Source: Extibacter muris
GTDB lineage: Bacteria > Bacillota > Clostridia > Lachnospirales > Lachnospiraceae
Direction: 5' to 3'
NCBI RefSeq assembly: GCF_004345005.1
Contig: NZ_SMMX01000010.1
Span: 1-64,000 of the forward strand
Length of the DNA: 64,000 bases
The notes under the pieces: model-generated
What the model was told of the DNA's origin: nothing
Databases searched by the model: none
What the model saw: only the letters and a program-made list of their open reading frames with translations
Made by a program: the position numbers and the translations under genes
Shown: in pieces, positions 46,951-55,866 of the stretch
Layout of the letters: every line of letters begins with the position of its first letter
How positions within the stretch are numbered: the first letter of the stretch is position 1

Positions 46951-47579
46951 ATGGGAACATTTGAATTCAACGGAGAGAAGTACAGGCAGACATCAAGGCA
47001 TCAAAAGAATGGGGCGCAGGCTCATGGCAGGACTGGAGCTTAATGGTGATGAAGCGGTCCTTGATTTTGGCTGCGGGGACGGCGTCCTGACGGAGCAGCT
47101 GGCCATGCTCGTTCCGGACGGCCGCGTTGTCGGGCTGGACACTTCCGAAGGTATGATTCAGACTGCTATGCAGTATAAGAAGGACAATTTAGATTTTATA
47201 CACATGGACAACAATGATTTGGATTATACAAATGAATTTGACGTCATATTTTCTAATGCTGCACTGGGTGAAAGACCACGTTCGGCTTGTCCGTAACGTC
47301 TACAAAGCCTTAAAACCAGGTGGAATCATACAGTGGAACTGAGGCTTTTCCAGCGTATATGTAGAATACGAAAATGCCGACAGATATTTCTCCGATACAG
47401 ATGAATTGGCCAGATGGATAGATCAGCCCTGCATCGTTCCTTTTCTTCAGTGCATACCCGCTGAAAAGAAAGACCGGTTCAGGCATGATGTAATACAGGC
47501 AATGGTCCGTAAGACAAAACAGCCCGATGGTACTTGCTTCGAGACCTTTCGGAGGCTAAAAGTACATGCGGTAAAATAA
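46951..47579 (+). pseudogene. class I SAM-dependent methyltransferase, broken
   Basis: An ATG at 46951 with a GGAGG site starts MGTFEFNGEKYRQTSRHQK and should continue into LMAGLELNGDEAVLDFGCG, but a frameshift near 47000-47010 intervenes. A second shift near 47265 separates FDVIFSNAAL from HWVKDHVRLVRNVYKALKPG. A TGA then interrupts QWN/GFSSVYVEYENADRYF before the natural end at 47579. Put together, it is a methyltransferase of about 208 codons of the trans-aconitate-methyltransferase-like type with the SAM motif DFGCGDG. Three lesions show it is dead. Confidence 0.85.
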
Positions 47580-47590
47580 CAATCTCAAGG

Positions 47591-47623
47591 AGGACCGGAA
47601 GGGTGATATGCCCTTCCGGTCCT
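47591..47623. terminator. hairpin between the methyltransferase pseudogene and tadA
   Basis: AGGACCGGAAGGG and CCCTTCCGGTCCT pair perfectly over 13 bp around a 7-base loop. It lies between two convergent genes and can serve as a bidirectional terminator, although only short T-runs follow. Confidence 0.65.
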
Positions 47624-47651
47624 CTGTGCGCTGCCATGTCAGCTTACGTAA

Positions 47652-48128
47652 TCAATTACCCTTTTTCTTCTTCGCCTGTCTGAGTTCTTTAAAAAACGAC
47701 TTCATCATGCCGCTGCATTCCTCCTGGCACACGCCGGTCGTAAGCTCTGTCTGATGGTTGAAGCCTTCTGTCTGCAATACATTCAGTACAGACCCCGCAC
47801 ATCCTGCCTTCGGATTCATACAGCCGACTACGACCCTGTCCATCCTGGACTGGACGATCGCTCCGGCACACATGGGGCATGGCTCCAGCGTCACATACAG
47901 CGTACATCCCTCCAGCCGCCAGTCGCCTATCTTCCTGCTTGCCTTGCGGATCGCCGTAATCTCTGCATGGGCCAGCGTATTCTTATCTGTATTCCTCCGG
48001 TTGTAGCCACGTCCGATAATCTTGCCTTCATATACGATTACACAGCCGATAGGCGTCTCGTTCAGAGCATACGCCTTCCTTGCCTGCCTGATAGCCTCCT
48101 TCATAAACTTTTCATCCATGCTGTCCAT
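47652..48128 (-). CDS. tadA: tRNA-specific adenosine deaminase
   Basis: TadA converts wobble adenosine-34 to inosine in tRNA-Arg. The zinc deaminase motifs are LAHAEITAIRKAS (HAE) and VTLEPCPMCAGAIVQSRM (PCxxC). At 158 residues it is full length. Starts at 48128 or 48119 are possible. It lies next to the hairpin repeat copy at 48147-48209. Confidence 0.95.
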   Translation of the reverse strand: MDSMDEKFMKEAIRQARKAYALNETPIGCVIVYEGKIIGRGYNRRNTDKNTLAHAEITAIRKASRKIGDWRLEGCTLYVTLEPCPMCAGAIVQSRMDRVVVGCMNPKAGCAGSVLNVLQTEGFNHQTELTTGVCQEECSGMMKSFFKELRQAKKKKGN

Positions 48129-48146
48129 TTGGGTACACCCCTTTCC

Positions 48147-48209
48147 TCATTTAGGTACAGGCCATATGTCAATTGGGGACGTAACCCTTTTGAAGTTTAC
48201 TACGTCCCC
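48147..48209 (-). repeat. dispersed hairpin repeat, copy 2
   Basis: On the minus strand GGGGACGTA...TACGTCCCC encloses GTAAACTTCAAAAGGGT and is followed by a tail GGCCTGTACCTAAATGA. Stem, loop and tail all match copy 1 at 38743-38804 with small differences, in the opposite orientation and about 9.4 kb away. Confidence 0.7.
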
Positions 48210-48219
48210 AACTTAACTT

Positions 48220-49311
48220 TTATCTTCTTATATGACGGCACCAATAGCCAAATTCTTCTCCGTCATTTCTTTCATCTTTATTTAGGTCGACATTCAGCTT
48301 TTCAGCTTTTATGAACTGCGGAAAACCGAAAGCTTCGGCGGCTTTCGCCTCTTTCGGATGGTAGATGCCCGGCACCCCGAGCCATATGTTCCCGTCTTCT
48401 TCTATGATGACGAGGTGATGATAATTGTAGTATCCGTGGAGCAGGAAGCTGTTATTCGACAGTCTCCATTCGCAGCGTGGCAGATTCACGATATCCTGCC
48501 GCAGTATCTTTGTACATTTTTTGCTCTGCTTCTGACAATCCGGTTCCGGCCTGACAGGTTCCGCTTCCCTGCACGGGCTGCACGCCGTACGGGTCCTGCA
48601 TTCTGTCTCGGTCACTTCCGTTTCTTCCAGTGCCTCCACCTGCACGAATCTTGTGGATTCTGCCACGGATTCTGATTCTTCAATGCTGCCGGATTCTGCA
48701 GCCTCCTCTTCTTCAGCGGCCTCCATCTCTGAGACACCTGCCTCTTCTCCGGGAAAGTTACGGGCGGCTCCCCCGCGTTCCGGCTCCGCAGACATCCCGC
48801 CGGACGGCCCTTCTTCCTCCTGCACCGGATCCGGCATATCGTAATCCATATCCATGTTCGGTACTTCCGGCTCCTCCGGTACTTCCGGCATCTCTTCCGG
48901 TTCCGTCCCCTGCGACAGATCTGCAGGTGTCCACAGGCGCATCTCGTTCACATTCACAGGCATGTCATCCCACACCGCGGCATATTTCCGGTGCGAGCTG
49001 TTCTCCATGATGATCCCCTCTATCAGGTCATAATTACATGGTTCACCGACATCTTCCTTCGTATACCGCAGCTGATAGTTCACCGCAGGATTTACATTCT
49101 CCACTGTCCCCTGCGGCAGTCCGATACATTCTTTCTCTTTCTCGTAGAAGAGATATATGGTCAGCTCTTTTTCTCCTTCAAGCCGAAGACCTTTTCCGTG
49201 TATATGTACGATGCATTCGTCGTCGCTTTGGTCCACTTTCACGAAACCAACGTTCCGCATTCTTCTTCCACTCTCGTATTCATACAGATAGCGTATAAAA
49301 CGTTTCAACAT
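48220..49311 (-). CDS. DUF6128-type conserved Lachnospiraceae protein
   Basis: This 363-residue protein has an N-terminal domain (FIRYLYEYESGRRMRNVGFV, FYEKEKECIGLPQGTVENVN) and a long acidic, Glu/Pro-rich and probably disordered middle (about residues 135-245). A conserved C-terminal domain follows with WRLSNNSFLLHGYYNYHHL, WLGVPGIYHPKEAKAAEAFG and FPQFIKAEKL. I associate the C-terminal pattern with DUF6128 from memory. Function is unknown. It sits between tadA and dgt. Confidence 0.7.
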   Translation of the reverse strand: MLKRFIRYLYEYESGRRMRNVGFVKVDQSDDECIVHIHGKGLRLEGEKELTIYLFYEKEKECIGLPQGTVENVNPAVNYQLRYTKEDVGEPCNYDLIEGIIMENSSHRKYAAVWDDMPVNVNEMRLWTPADLSQGTEPEEMPEVPEEPEVPNMDMDYDMPDPVQEEEGPSGGMSAEPERGGAARNFPGEEAGVSEMEAAEEEEAAESGSIEESESVAESTRFVQVEALEETEVTETECRTRTACSPCREAEPVRPEPDCQKQSKKCTKILRQDIVNLPRCEWRLSNNSFLLHGYYNYHHLVIIEEDGNIWLGVPGIYHPKEAKAAEAFGFPQFIKAEKLNVDLNKDERNDGEEFGYWCRHIRR

Positions 49312-49368
49312 TTCACTCCCATTCGTAGTCCATTTATCACAATCTATTCCGAATGGAAGTAAAAAATG

Positions 49369-50790
49369 TTAAATAATCGCTTTCAGTTCCTGATAAAGTC
49401 TCTTGGCATAGCTGTCCGTCATGCCGCAGATATAGTCTGTCACGAGCAGAAGTCGCAGATACAGCCTCTCGGCATCAGACTTTCCCTGCGCATGATAATG
49501 GTACGCATTCTTATAATTGCTGGATATAAACGATACCATACGCATATCAATGGAATTCAGTTTGTGCCCGGGAACGTCATAATGTATCACGGCCGTCACG
49601 AACTTATCCATCAGATAGTCGATCATAGCGGCTTCCGCCACTTCCATCCTGTAGATGACCTCTGAAGTAAACACCTTTCTGTATGCCATATCGCCGAGCA
49701 GGTCCATCAGCTTTTCTGCAAAAGTATCGTGGAACAGGTCATGCTTATAGCTGCCCTCCATGATCGCATCATAGTTAGAAGTGAACCCGCACGTTGCACA
49801 GCTGATGAGAACTCCCTGCACACGTACGATCCAGTTCTTGATCGCGTATTCTTCCGGATCCTTCACATGCCTTTCCTTCCCTCTGCGGTATAATCCTTCC
49901 AGCTTGCCTGCCGGTTGGAATGCGGACTGCGACGCATCCGGGTATCGCTCCTGCAGCTCCTTAAGTTCCTCAAGCAGCTCGTGGTAGGAGATGAACCCCT
50001 TGATGAACGCATCCTCAATATCCGCGGTCTTGTATGCGATATCATCCGCCGCCTCGAGGATAAATGTCAGCGGATGTCTCAGTCCGTTGGTACCGGTCTG
50101 GGCCGCAATCTCTTCAAACATGTCCTCGTCCGCAAAATAGTACCCCATCTTCTTGTCCTTGATATTGCCCGATTTTTTATTGATGCCGACAGAAGAGACC
50201 GGATATTTCACAATCGTGTTAAGCAGCGCATATGTCAGGTTCATTCCCTGCTCATCCACGAGAAAATGTAGTTTTGTCACAAGGCGGAGCGCCTGCGCAT
50301 TGCCCTCGAAATTATAAAAATCCTGCCGCATCTGCGGAGTCAGCACCTCTTCAATCGGCCCGCCGTCGTACGCAAGCACAGGAAGCCTGCGCTCAAACCA
50401 TTCCCGTATCGCAGTCTCGCCAAAGTGTCCGAACGGCGGGTTGCCTATATCATGGATAAGCCCTGCGCACTGGAGGATATTGCATATATCTTCCTTCATG
50501 CCGGGCGTGAAGCCGGAATCCTTCTGATGCACAAGTATATTTTCTCCGATATTCTGTCCGAGCGACTTTGCAAGCGACGACACCTCGAGAGAATGCGTGA
50601 GACGCGTACGGATAAAATCACTCTTATCCAGCGGAAATACCTGCGTCTTGTCCTGCAGCCTGCGAAAGGACGCACTGCCGATAATCCGGTGATAGTCCTT
50701 TTCAAATTCGCTCCTTAAATCTGTAGACTTCGTATATTTATTTGAAGCTCCACGGCTTCTTTTCGTTGATAGCAGCTGTTCCCAGTTCAC
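49369..50790 (-). CDS. dgt: deoxyguanosinetriphosphate triphosphohydrolase (dGTPase)
   Basis: This HD-domain enzyme of 473 residues removes triphosphate from dGTP and controls dNTP pools. The metal-binding set is visible as RTRLTHSLEVSSLAKSLG, CAGLIHDIGNPPFGHFGE (HD pair) and FILEAADDIAYKTADIEDA. Length agrees with the Dgt family. It lies 57 bases after the DUF6128 gene and is followed by no terminator in the short gap. Confidence 0.93.
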   Translation of the reverse strand: MNWEQLLSTKRSRGASNKYTKSTDLRSEFEKDYHRIIGSASFRRLQDKTQVFPLDKSDFIRTRLTHSLEVSSLAKSLGQNIGENILVHQKDSGFTPGMKEDICNILQCAGLIHDIGNPPFGHFGETAIREWFERRLPVLAYDGGPIEEVLTPQMRQDFYNFEGNAQALRLVTKLHFLVDEQGMNLTYALLNTIVKYPVSSVGINKKSGNIKDKKMGYYFADEDMFEEIAAQTGTNGLRHPLTFILEAADDIAYKTADIEDAFIKGFISYHELLEELKELQERYPDASQSAFQPAGKLEGLYRRGKERHVKDPEEYAIKNWIVRVQGVLISCATCGFTSNYDAIMEGSYKHDLFHDTFAEKLMDLLGDMAYRKVFTSEVIYRMEVAEAAMIDYLMDKFVTAVIHYDVPGHKLNSIDMRMVSFISSNYKNAYHYHAQGKSDAERLYLRLLLVTDYICGMTDSYAKRLYQELKAII

Positions 50791-50824
50791 TGTCTTTTAC
50801 ACTTCCCTTTCCGATTGCCTCACG

Positions 50825-51832
50825 TCAGTCCAGATAGATCGGTGGTTCATAGTCCTTGCCAAGCAGCGCCTTCTTACGCTCCTGATAGCCAAGGAATGCC
50901 CATTCCGTCATATCCGTCCACGCGTGGTCTTCCCGATCATACACCTGCACATAGCCAATCCTGTTCGGGTGCATCCGCACGCTGTTCGTCTCATACTCCC
51001 GCCCCGTGTACGGGTTCACGTCCCCATTTACCCGGTCTTCGTCGTCATATTCCACCTCGGGCTCCACATACATCTCATCCATGGCTTCCTCGCCATCGTA
51101 GTCGACGTACGATGCATCCGCTTCTTCCATCTCTTCCCCAGGCACGGCATCCATATACGTTTCCTCCTGCCCTGCATATGGTTCTCCTACGCTGTGGGCG
51201 TCCTCGTCCTCTCCCGTTTCCGGATCCCCCGCGGCAAACTGTTCCGGCTTCTTCCGCCGCCTCTGCAGATATGATATCCAGCCGTGGGATTTCTTAACCT
51301 CCTGCTCCTGTGACCTGTCGTGCTTATCCTCTACAGTTCTTTCGTTCTCTTCCGCCTCCAGGGCCGCCACCTCTTCCAGCAGCTCCTCCACAGGCGTATC
51401 CAGTGGCGGAAGCTCTCCCGTCTCTTCTTCAATCAAGGCATCCAGCTCCTCATGTATCTCTACGAGTTCCCCGATCGTAATATCACGCTCCGGTACCACC
51501 GGCTTGTCTGGCTTTTCTTCTTCCTTTTCTATTTCCCTCCTGGATTCCGGCTTCCGTTGAGAGGTCGTTTTCTTTTCTTCTTTATAGTTAGAGGTCTTAT
51601 CCGCACTGTCTTTATCTTCAAGGATGCTGAGCGTAAACGGGCATTCTAATATATCCGCTATCATACGCATGTCCTGTTCCTGAAAATTATCTCGCCCCAG
51701 CCTCTGAGTCAGGTTCTGGCGTGACATCTTCTTGCCCGTGCGTTCCTCTATAGTTTCTGCGAGTTCCTTGATAGTCATTCCCTTGCGGCTTAAGATTATT
51801 TTGACTTGCTCCCCGAATGTTAGATTCAGCAT
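50825..51832 (-). CDS. HTH-domain protein with long acidic tail
   Basis: The first 75 residues form an XRE-like helix-turn-helix (FGEQVKIILSRKGMTIKEL, SRQNLTQRLGRDNFQEQDM, MIADILECPFTLSIL). The rest, about 260 residues, is highly charged and rich in Glu, Asp and Tyr, ending GYVQVYDREDHAWTDMTEW and GYQERKKALLGKDY. The conserved end suggests a functional C-terminal motif rather than filler. GGAG precedes the ATG. Family and targets are unknown; it is immediately upstream of dgt. Confidence 0.7.
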   Translation of the reverse strand: MLNLTFGEQVKIILSRKGMTIKELAETIEERTGKKMSRQNLTQRLGRDNFQEQDMRMIADILECPFTLSILEDKDSADKTSNYKEEKKTTSQRKPESRREIEKEEEKPDKPVVPERDITIGELVEIHEELDALIEEETGELPPLDTPVEELLEEVAALEAEENERTVEDKHDRSQEQEVKKSHGWISYLQRRRKKPEQFAAGDPETGEDEDAHSVGEPYAGQEETYMDAVPGEEMEEADASYVDYDGEEAMDEMYVEPEVEYDDEDRVNGDVNPYTGREYETNSVRMHPNRIGYVQVYDREDHAWTDMTEWAFLGYQERKKALLGKDYEPPIYLD

Positions 51833-51988
51833 GACTTGTCCTCCTTATTTATTTTGTAAAAATATACTCACCCGATAGGTCTTATCGTTTGCATGTAAAC
51901 TCATATGTTTCTTCATAAACCTATGCTTTTCCCTTTTTCATTCTAACAAATTGGCGAAAACACGTCAACTGTATGATGTCCCCTTTTC

Positions 51989-53737
51989 TCATTCGTTGAT
52001 GACGAGCCTGTCATTACATTTTCTCACAATATCCTCATCTATCTTCAGCACTTCCCTGTCATACGTATAGATTCCATTCACTTCTTCCTCTACATCCGAC
52101 AGCTGTGTATATATCACCGCTGACAGCCCCTTGCCGACAAGGGGCTCCACTCCCCGCTTCATAAGCGCGGCATATCCTTTCCCCAGCTCTTCCTTGCTGC
52201 CGTAGATCCGATACCCGTACAGGCCCGGATACATGCTGTGTCCCGCCACCTTCCAGCAGTAACCTCCAAATTCAGTAAGCGCATACACCCTTTTCCCGGG
52301 CCGGATGCGCAACGGAAAGAAGTAATTGTGAACGCTCCTGAAGTCTCCGCCGCCCTGGTCAAACCATCCGCTCGCCTGATCCAGTAGCCGTGTCGTATCT
52401 TCCCTGCGGGCGATCTCTGTCACCGCATTGGCGTCGAACTGCCCCCATCCTTCATTAAAGATGACCCAGACGACTATGGAAGGGTGGTTGTACAGCGTGC
52501 GGACCGTATCCTTCATCTCCTGTATGAACCTGGATCTGCTCTTTTCATCCCGTCTTCCAAGCAGACGGTAATACCGGTCTTTTGGCCTTATATGGAACAG
52601 CTCCATGGCTGTGGCCGCATAGGTGACATACGAGTGCCGGTACGGCTCTCCTCCGCACACCATATCCTGCCACACGAGCATTCCGAGCCTGTCGCAGTGG
52701 TAATACCACCTTTCCGGTTCTATCTTGACATGCTTTCTCAGCATGTTGAATCCAAGGCGCTTCATCTCCTTGATATCAAATATCATGGCCTCATCCGTCG
52801 GCGCCGTATACAGTCCGTCCGGCCAGTAGCCCTGGTCCAGCACCCCTTTCTGGAAATAAGGACGGTTGTTTAAAAACAGGCGCATAATGCCATTCTTGTC
52901 CTTTTCAGCCGATTTCTTACGCATGGCAAAGTAGCTGTCTGCCTCATCCTCACCCATGCGTATATGTATCCGGTACAGATACGGGTCCTCCGGGCTCCAG
53001 CTATGTACATCCCTGATTGGTATGCGGATGGGCCGGTTCGTCCATCCTTCTACCGTAATGTCCTGCCCCTCATCAGAACTGACAGTGACAGACACTCCGC
53101 TCTCCCGGCGGGTCCTGACCAGCACCTCTGCTTCCGCTTTATCATACCAGGGCGTAATCTTCAGCCTGCGTATGTAATGGTCGGGCACCTGCTCCATCCA
53201 GACGGTCTGCCAGATGCCGCTCTGTGCCGTATAAAACATGCCGCCCCGGTCCAGCTTCTGTTTCCCCCTCGCCAGATAAGCACGGTCGCTGTAATCCTGT
53301 ATACGCACGGTCAGCTCATTATCCGTGTCACGGAGCATATCTGTCACATCCGCCGAGAACGGCAGATATCCGCCCACATTCCTGGCCACTGGCCGGCCGT
53401 TCACAGAGACTGCCGCACACTGGTCTGCCGCCCCGATATGCAGTATCCATCTCTTGCCTTTTTCCCTCTTAACCCCGACAGGCAGCTGCCTGCTATACCA
53501 CAGATATTCTCCCGGCTTCAGCCGCCGCCCGACACCGGACAGCGCAGATTCCGGAGAAAAAGGCACAAGTATCTGTCCCTGGAATGCCTCGGGCTTTTTT
53601 CTGTCATCGGTAAATGCATAATTCCACACTCCGTTCAGGTTCACATAACTCTTTCTTCTAAGCGACGGTCTTGGGTACTCTGTAAGCACGCCGTCTCTGC
53701 CAACCTTATCCGTCCACCTCGTCTTCAGCTGTTTCAT
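51989..53737 (-). CDS. glycoside hydrolase family 2 enzyme
   Basis: This 582-residue protein has the GH2 layout: an N-terminal jelly-roll sugar-binding domain (YVNLNGVWNYAFTDD, YLWYSRQLPVG), an Ig-like domain, and a TIM barrel with catalytic acid in WVIFNEGWGQFDA and nucleophile in YALTEFGGYCWK. No signal peptide is seen, so it acts inside the cell. Beta-galactosidase, beta-glucuronidase or beta-mannosidase activity cannot be told apart here. It overlaps the phosphopantetheinyl transferase gene by 32 bases. Confidence 0.88.
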   Translation of the reverse strand: MKQLKTRWTDKVGRDGVLTEYPRPSLRRKSYVNLNGVWNYAFTDDRKKPEAFQGQILVPFSPESALSGVGRRLKPGEYLWYSRQLPVGVKREKGKRWILHIGAADQCAAVSVNGRPVARNVGGYLPFSADVTDMLRDTDNELTVRIQDYSDRAYLARGKQKLDRGGMFYTAQSGIWQTVWMEQVPDHYIRRLKITPWYDKAEAEVLVRTRRESGVSVTVSSDEGQDITVEGWTNRPIRIPIRDVHSWSPEDPYLYRIHIRMGEDEADSYFAMRKKSAEKDKNGIMRLFLNNRPYFQKGVLDQGYWPDGLYTAPTDEAMIFDIKEMKRLGFNMLRKHVKIEPERWYYHCDRLGMLVWQDMVCGGEPYRHSYVTYAATAMELFHIRPKDRYYRLLGRRDEKSRSRFIQEMKDTVRTLYNHPSIVVWVIFNEGWGQFDANAVTEIARREDTTRLLDQASGWFDQGGGDFRSVHNYFFPLRIRPGKRVYALTEFGGYCWKVAGHSMYPGLYGYRIYGSKEELGKGYAALMKRGVEPLVGKGLSAVIYTQLSDVEEEVNGIYTYDREVLKIDEDIVRKCNDRLVINE

Positions 53738-54386
53738 CTACATTCCCCCTTTCCGGCAGCATACGCGTCAAATCGACGATCTCCACCGCGTCTGCGATTT
53801 CTTCCCCTGTGGTACAAACCGCAATCTTTGCGCCAATTCCTTCTATATTATACTCCCTATACCGGAACTTCTCCTGAAATGCATCCGGCTGGCTTAGAAG
53901 TACCGGCCTGTCATCTTTATCGAAACCAATCTCAAACTGGTCCATGCCGAGCTTCATTCCGAGCCTCGTCGCTTTCATGAAGCTCTCTTTAAGCACCCAG
54001 AAACGATAGAACAGCTCCGCCCTGTCTTCCGATTCCAGAAGTTTTTCATATTCACTTTTTAAGAAAAACCGGTGTGCTACGCCCATTTTTGCCTCTCTCA
54101 CCATCTCTATGTCGCATCCGGCCCGGACAGCACCGGCCGTATCGCTGAGTACGCATAATACGTAGCATCCGGAATGGGACAGGTTGTAGACATGTGACGC
54201 GTCAACCCCAGTCTCCCTTCTGGCTGCTTCAAGCAGGAGCCATGCGCCGATGCTCTGCGCCTTATTCTTCTTATGCTTTATCTGTTCTGCTTTGTTCCTC
54301 CGCCATTCAGGCACAAGTCCGCAGCAATGTCCATACGCGTCCGGTTCCAGCAGCGGCGTGATATCCGCAAGATATGTCCTGATCAT
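53706..54386 (-). CDS. Sfp-type 4'-phosphopantetheinyl transferase
   Basis: This 226-residue protein should transfer phosphopantetheine from CoA to a carrier protein. Mg-binding AGCDIEMVREAKMGVAHRFF and FYRFWVLKESFMKATRLGM (the WxxKE motif) are the two signature blocks. An N-terminal SIGAWLLLEAARRETGVD segment fits the Sfp pseudo-dimer. No NRPS/PKS genes are visible in the window, so the carrier is unknown. Its 3' end overlaps the GH2 start. Confidence 0.88.
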   Translation of the reverse strand: MIRTYLADITPLLEPDAYGHCCGLVPEWRRNKAEQIKHKKNKAQSIGAWLLLEAARRETGVDASHVYNLSHSGCYVLCVLSDTAGAVRAGCDIEMVREAKMGVAHRFFLKSEYEKLLESEDRAELFYRFWVLKESFMKATRLGMKLGMDQFEIGFDKDDRPVLLSQPDAFQEKFRYREYNIEGIGAKIAVCTTGEEIADAVEIVDLTRMLPERGNVDETAEDEVDG

Positions 54387-54404
54387 CTGTCATACAGCCT
54401 CTTT

Positions 54405-54605
54405 CTATAAGTCATATATTTTGTACAAGTCAAGTATCCGCCCATACGTCATCTTCCTGCCGAGCAGTTCCTTATACTCTGCCGATTTGTTTCTTCCGTC
54501 TCCTTTGAGTATCTCCATCCTCTTTAGAATCCTGTCATATTCTGCCCTCACCGCCTCGTACATCGTTTCAAACGCTTCCAGCCTTCTCTCCTTTTCCCTG
54601 TCCAT
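54405..54605 (-). CDS. small coiled-coil protein of unknown function
   Basis: From the ATG at 54605, which has GGGAGGG 5 bases upstream, a 66-residue helical, highly charged protein is encoded (ERRLEAFETMYEAVRAEYDR, SAEYKELLGRKMTYGRILDL). A longer frame begins at 54653 but lacks a good site. No family is recognised. It starts a likely three-gene unit with the phosphopantetheinyl transferase (18-base gap) and GH2 genes. Confidence 0.6.
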   Translation of the reverse strand: MDREKERRLEAFETMYEAVRAEYDRILKRMEILKGDGRNKSAEYKELLGRKMTYGRILDLYKIYDL

Positions 54606-54683
54606 ATTATCCCTCCCGTCTCCTTTATTTAAGCCAATTGTATCACACTTCACAGGCTAATTTTAAAATATTTGAAAAAGATA

Positions 54684-54712
54684 TTGACATCTTTATACGA
54701 ATGCGATAGTAT
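54684..54712 (+). promoter_or_regulatory. promoter of the aroF-aroB operon
   Basis: TTGACA (54684-54689) and TAGTAT (54707-54712) are spaced by 17 bases. The -35 is a perfect consensus. A 109-base leader follows before aroF; no riboswitch or attenuator peptide is recognised in it. Confidence 0.65.
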
Positions 54713-54821
54713 TAATCATGATTTCACACTTTAAACAACTAAAATTTTACAGTGCGAATATGCCGCAGTATAAAGGCATGCTGATTCAGACGCATTATTT
54801 ATAGAAACCGGAGGAAATATT

Positions 54822-55835
54822 ATGATTATCGTATTAAAGCCAAACACAAGACAAGAAGATGTATCACGCGTGGAGCACCTTGTAAAACGCCGAGGACTTG
54901 ATACCCATATCGTAGTCGGGCAGGAAATGACCATCATCGGCTGTATCGGCGACACGACGAAGATAGATGCCAAGTTATTTGAAGTAGATTCTTCTGTCGA
55001 TAAAGTAATGCACGTCCAGGAACCGTATAAGCTGGCCAACCGGGCCTTCCACCCCGAGGACTCCGTCGTGGACGTATCGGGCGTGAAAGTCGGCCGGGGG
55101 CACCTCGCCCTGATTGCAGGCCCTTGTTCCGTAGAGTCCGAAGAACAGGTTCTGGAAATCGCCTCAAAGGCGAAGGAGTCCGGTGCGAACCTCTTAAGAG
55201 GCGGCGCGTTCAAACCGAGAACGAGCCCTTACTCCTTCCAGGGCATGGGACTTGACGGGCTCCGGATTCTGTGCGAGGCAAAGGAGACCACGGGGCTTCC
55301 GATCGTCACCGAGCTCATGTCCCCGGACCATCTTGATTGCTTTAACGAAAAAGTAGACTTGATTCAGATCGGCGCCCGTAATATGCAGAACTTCGACCTT
55401 CTCAAGCAGCTCGGTCAGCTCGACCGCCCGATTCTATTGAAGCGGGGGCTGAATGCGACCTATGAGGAATGGATCATGTCCGCAGAGTATATCATGGCAT
55501 CCGGCAATGAAAATGTCATCCTGTGCGAGCGGGGCATCCGGACTTTCGAGACGTATACACGTAACACGCTTGATCTGCAGAGCATCCCGGTGCTACGCAA
55601 GCTCACCCATCTTCCCGTAGTCGTAGACCCAAGCCATGCGGGTGGAAAATGGTGGCTTGTGGAGCCGATGGCCAAGGCAGCTATCGCAGCCGGAGCAGAC
55701 GGGCTGATGGTGGAAGTGCACAATGACCCCGAATCTGCACTCTGTGACGGTGCCCAGTCGCTGAAACCTCAGAAGTATGATGAGCTTCTCAGAGAAGTGA
55801 CCCAGATTGCCAAAGTTATCGGAAAGAACATATAA
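54822..55835 (+). CDS. aroF: 3-deoxy-7-phosphoheptulonate (DAHP) synthase
   Basis: This enzyme condenses PEP and erythrose-4-phosphate, the first step of the shikimate pathway. It has an N-terminal ferredoxin-like regulatory domain (IVLKPNTRQEDVSRVEHLVK, about 70 residues, as in Thermotoga-type enzymes that sense Phe/Tyr). A TIM barrel follows with AGPCSVESEEQ, LLRGGAFKPRTSPYSFQG and VVDPSHAGGKWWLVEP. At 337 residues it is full length. AroB follows in the same direction. Confidence 0.95.
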   Translation: MIIVLKPNTRQEDVSRVEHLVKRRGLDTHIVVGQEMTIIGCIGDTTKIDAKLFEVDSSVDKVMHVQEPYKLANRAFHPEDSVVDVSGVKVGRGHLALIAGPCSVESEEQVLEIASKAKESGANLLRGGAFKPRTSPYSFQGMGLDGLRILCEAKETTGLPIVTELMSPDHLDCFNEKVDLIQIGARNMQNFDLLKQLGQLDRPILLKRGLNATYEEWIMSAEYIMASGNENVILCERGIRTFETYTRNTLDLQSIPVLRKLTHLPVVVDPSHAGGKWWLVEPMAKAAIAAGADGLMVEVHNDPESALCDGAQSLKPQKYDELLREVTQIAKVIGKNI

Positions 55836-55866
55836 ACAGAAACGGATAAGATTACGGAGTTATAAT

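Noticed and set aside
52964-53980. 338-codon plus-strand open frame opposite the GH2 gene
   Set aside because: Antisense shadow of GH2 and phosphopantetheinyl transferase genes, with no start site or family.
54713-54821. Attenuator or riboswitch before aroF
   Set aside because: No aromatic-rich leader peptide, T-box or alternative hairpins are recognisable in the 109-base leader.
55807-55866. Longer aroB start inside aroF
   Set aside because: It would add 20 residues unlike the family; the ATG at 55867 has a ribosome binding site and normal length.
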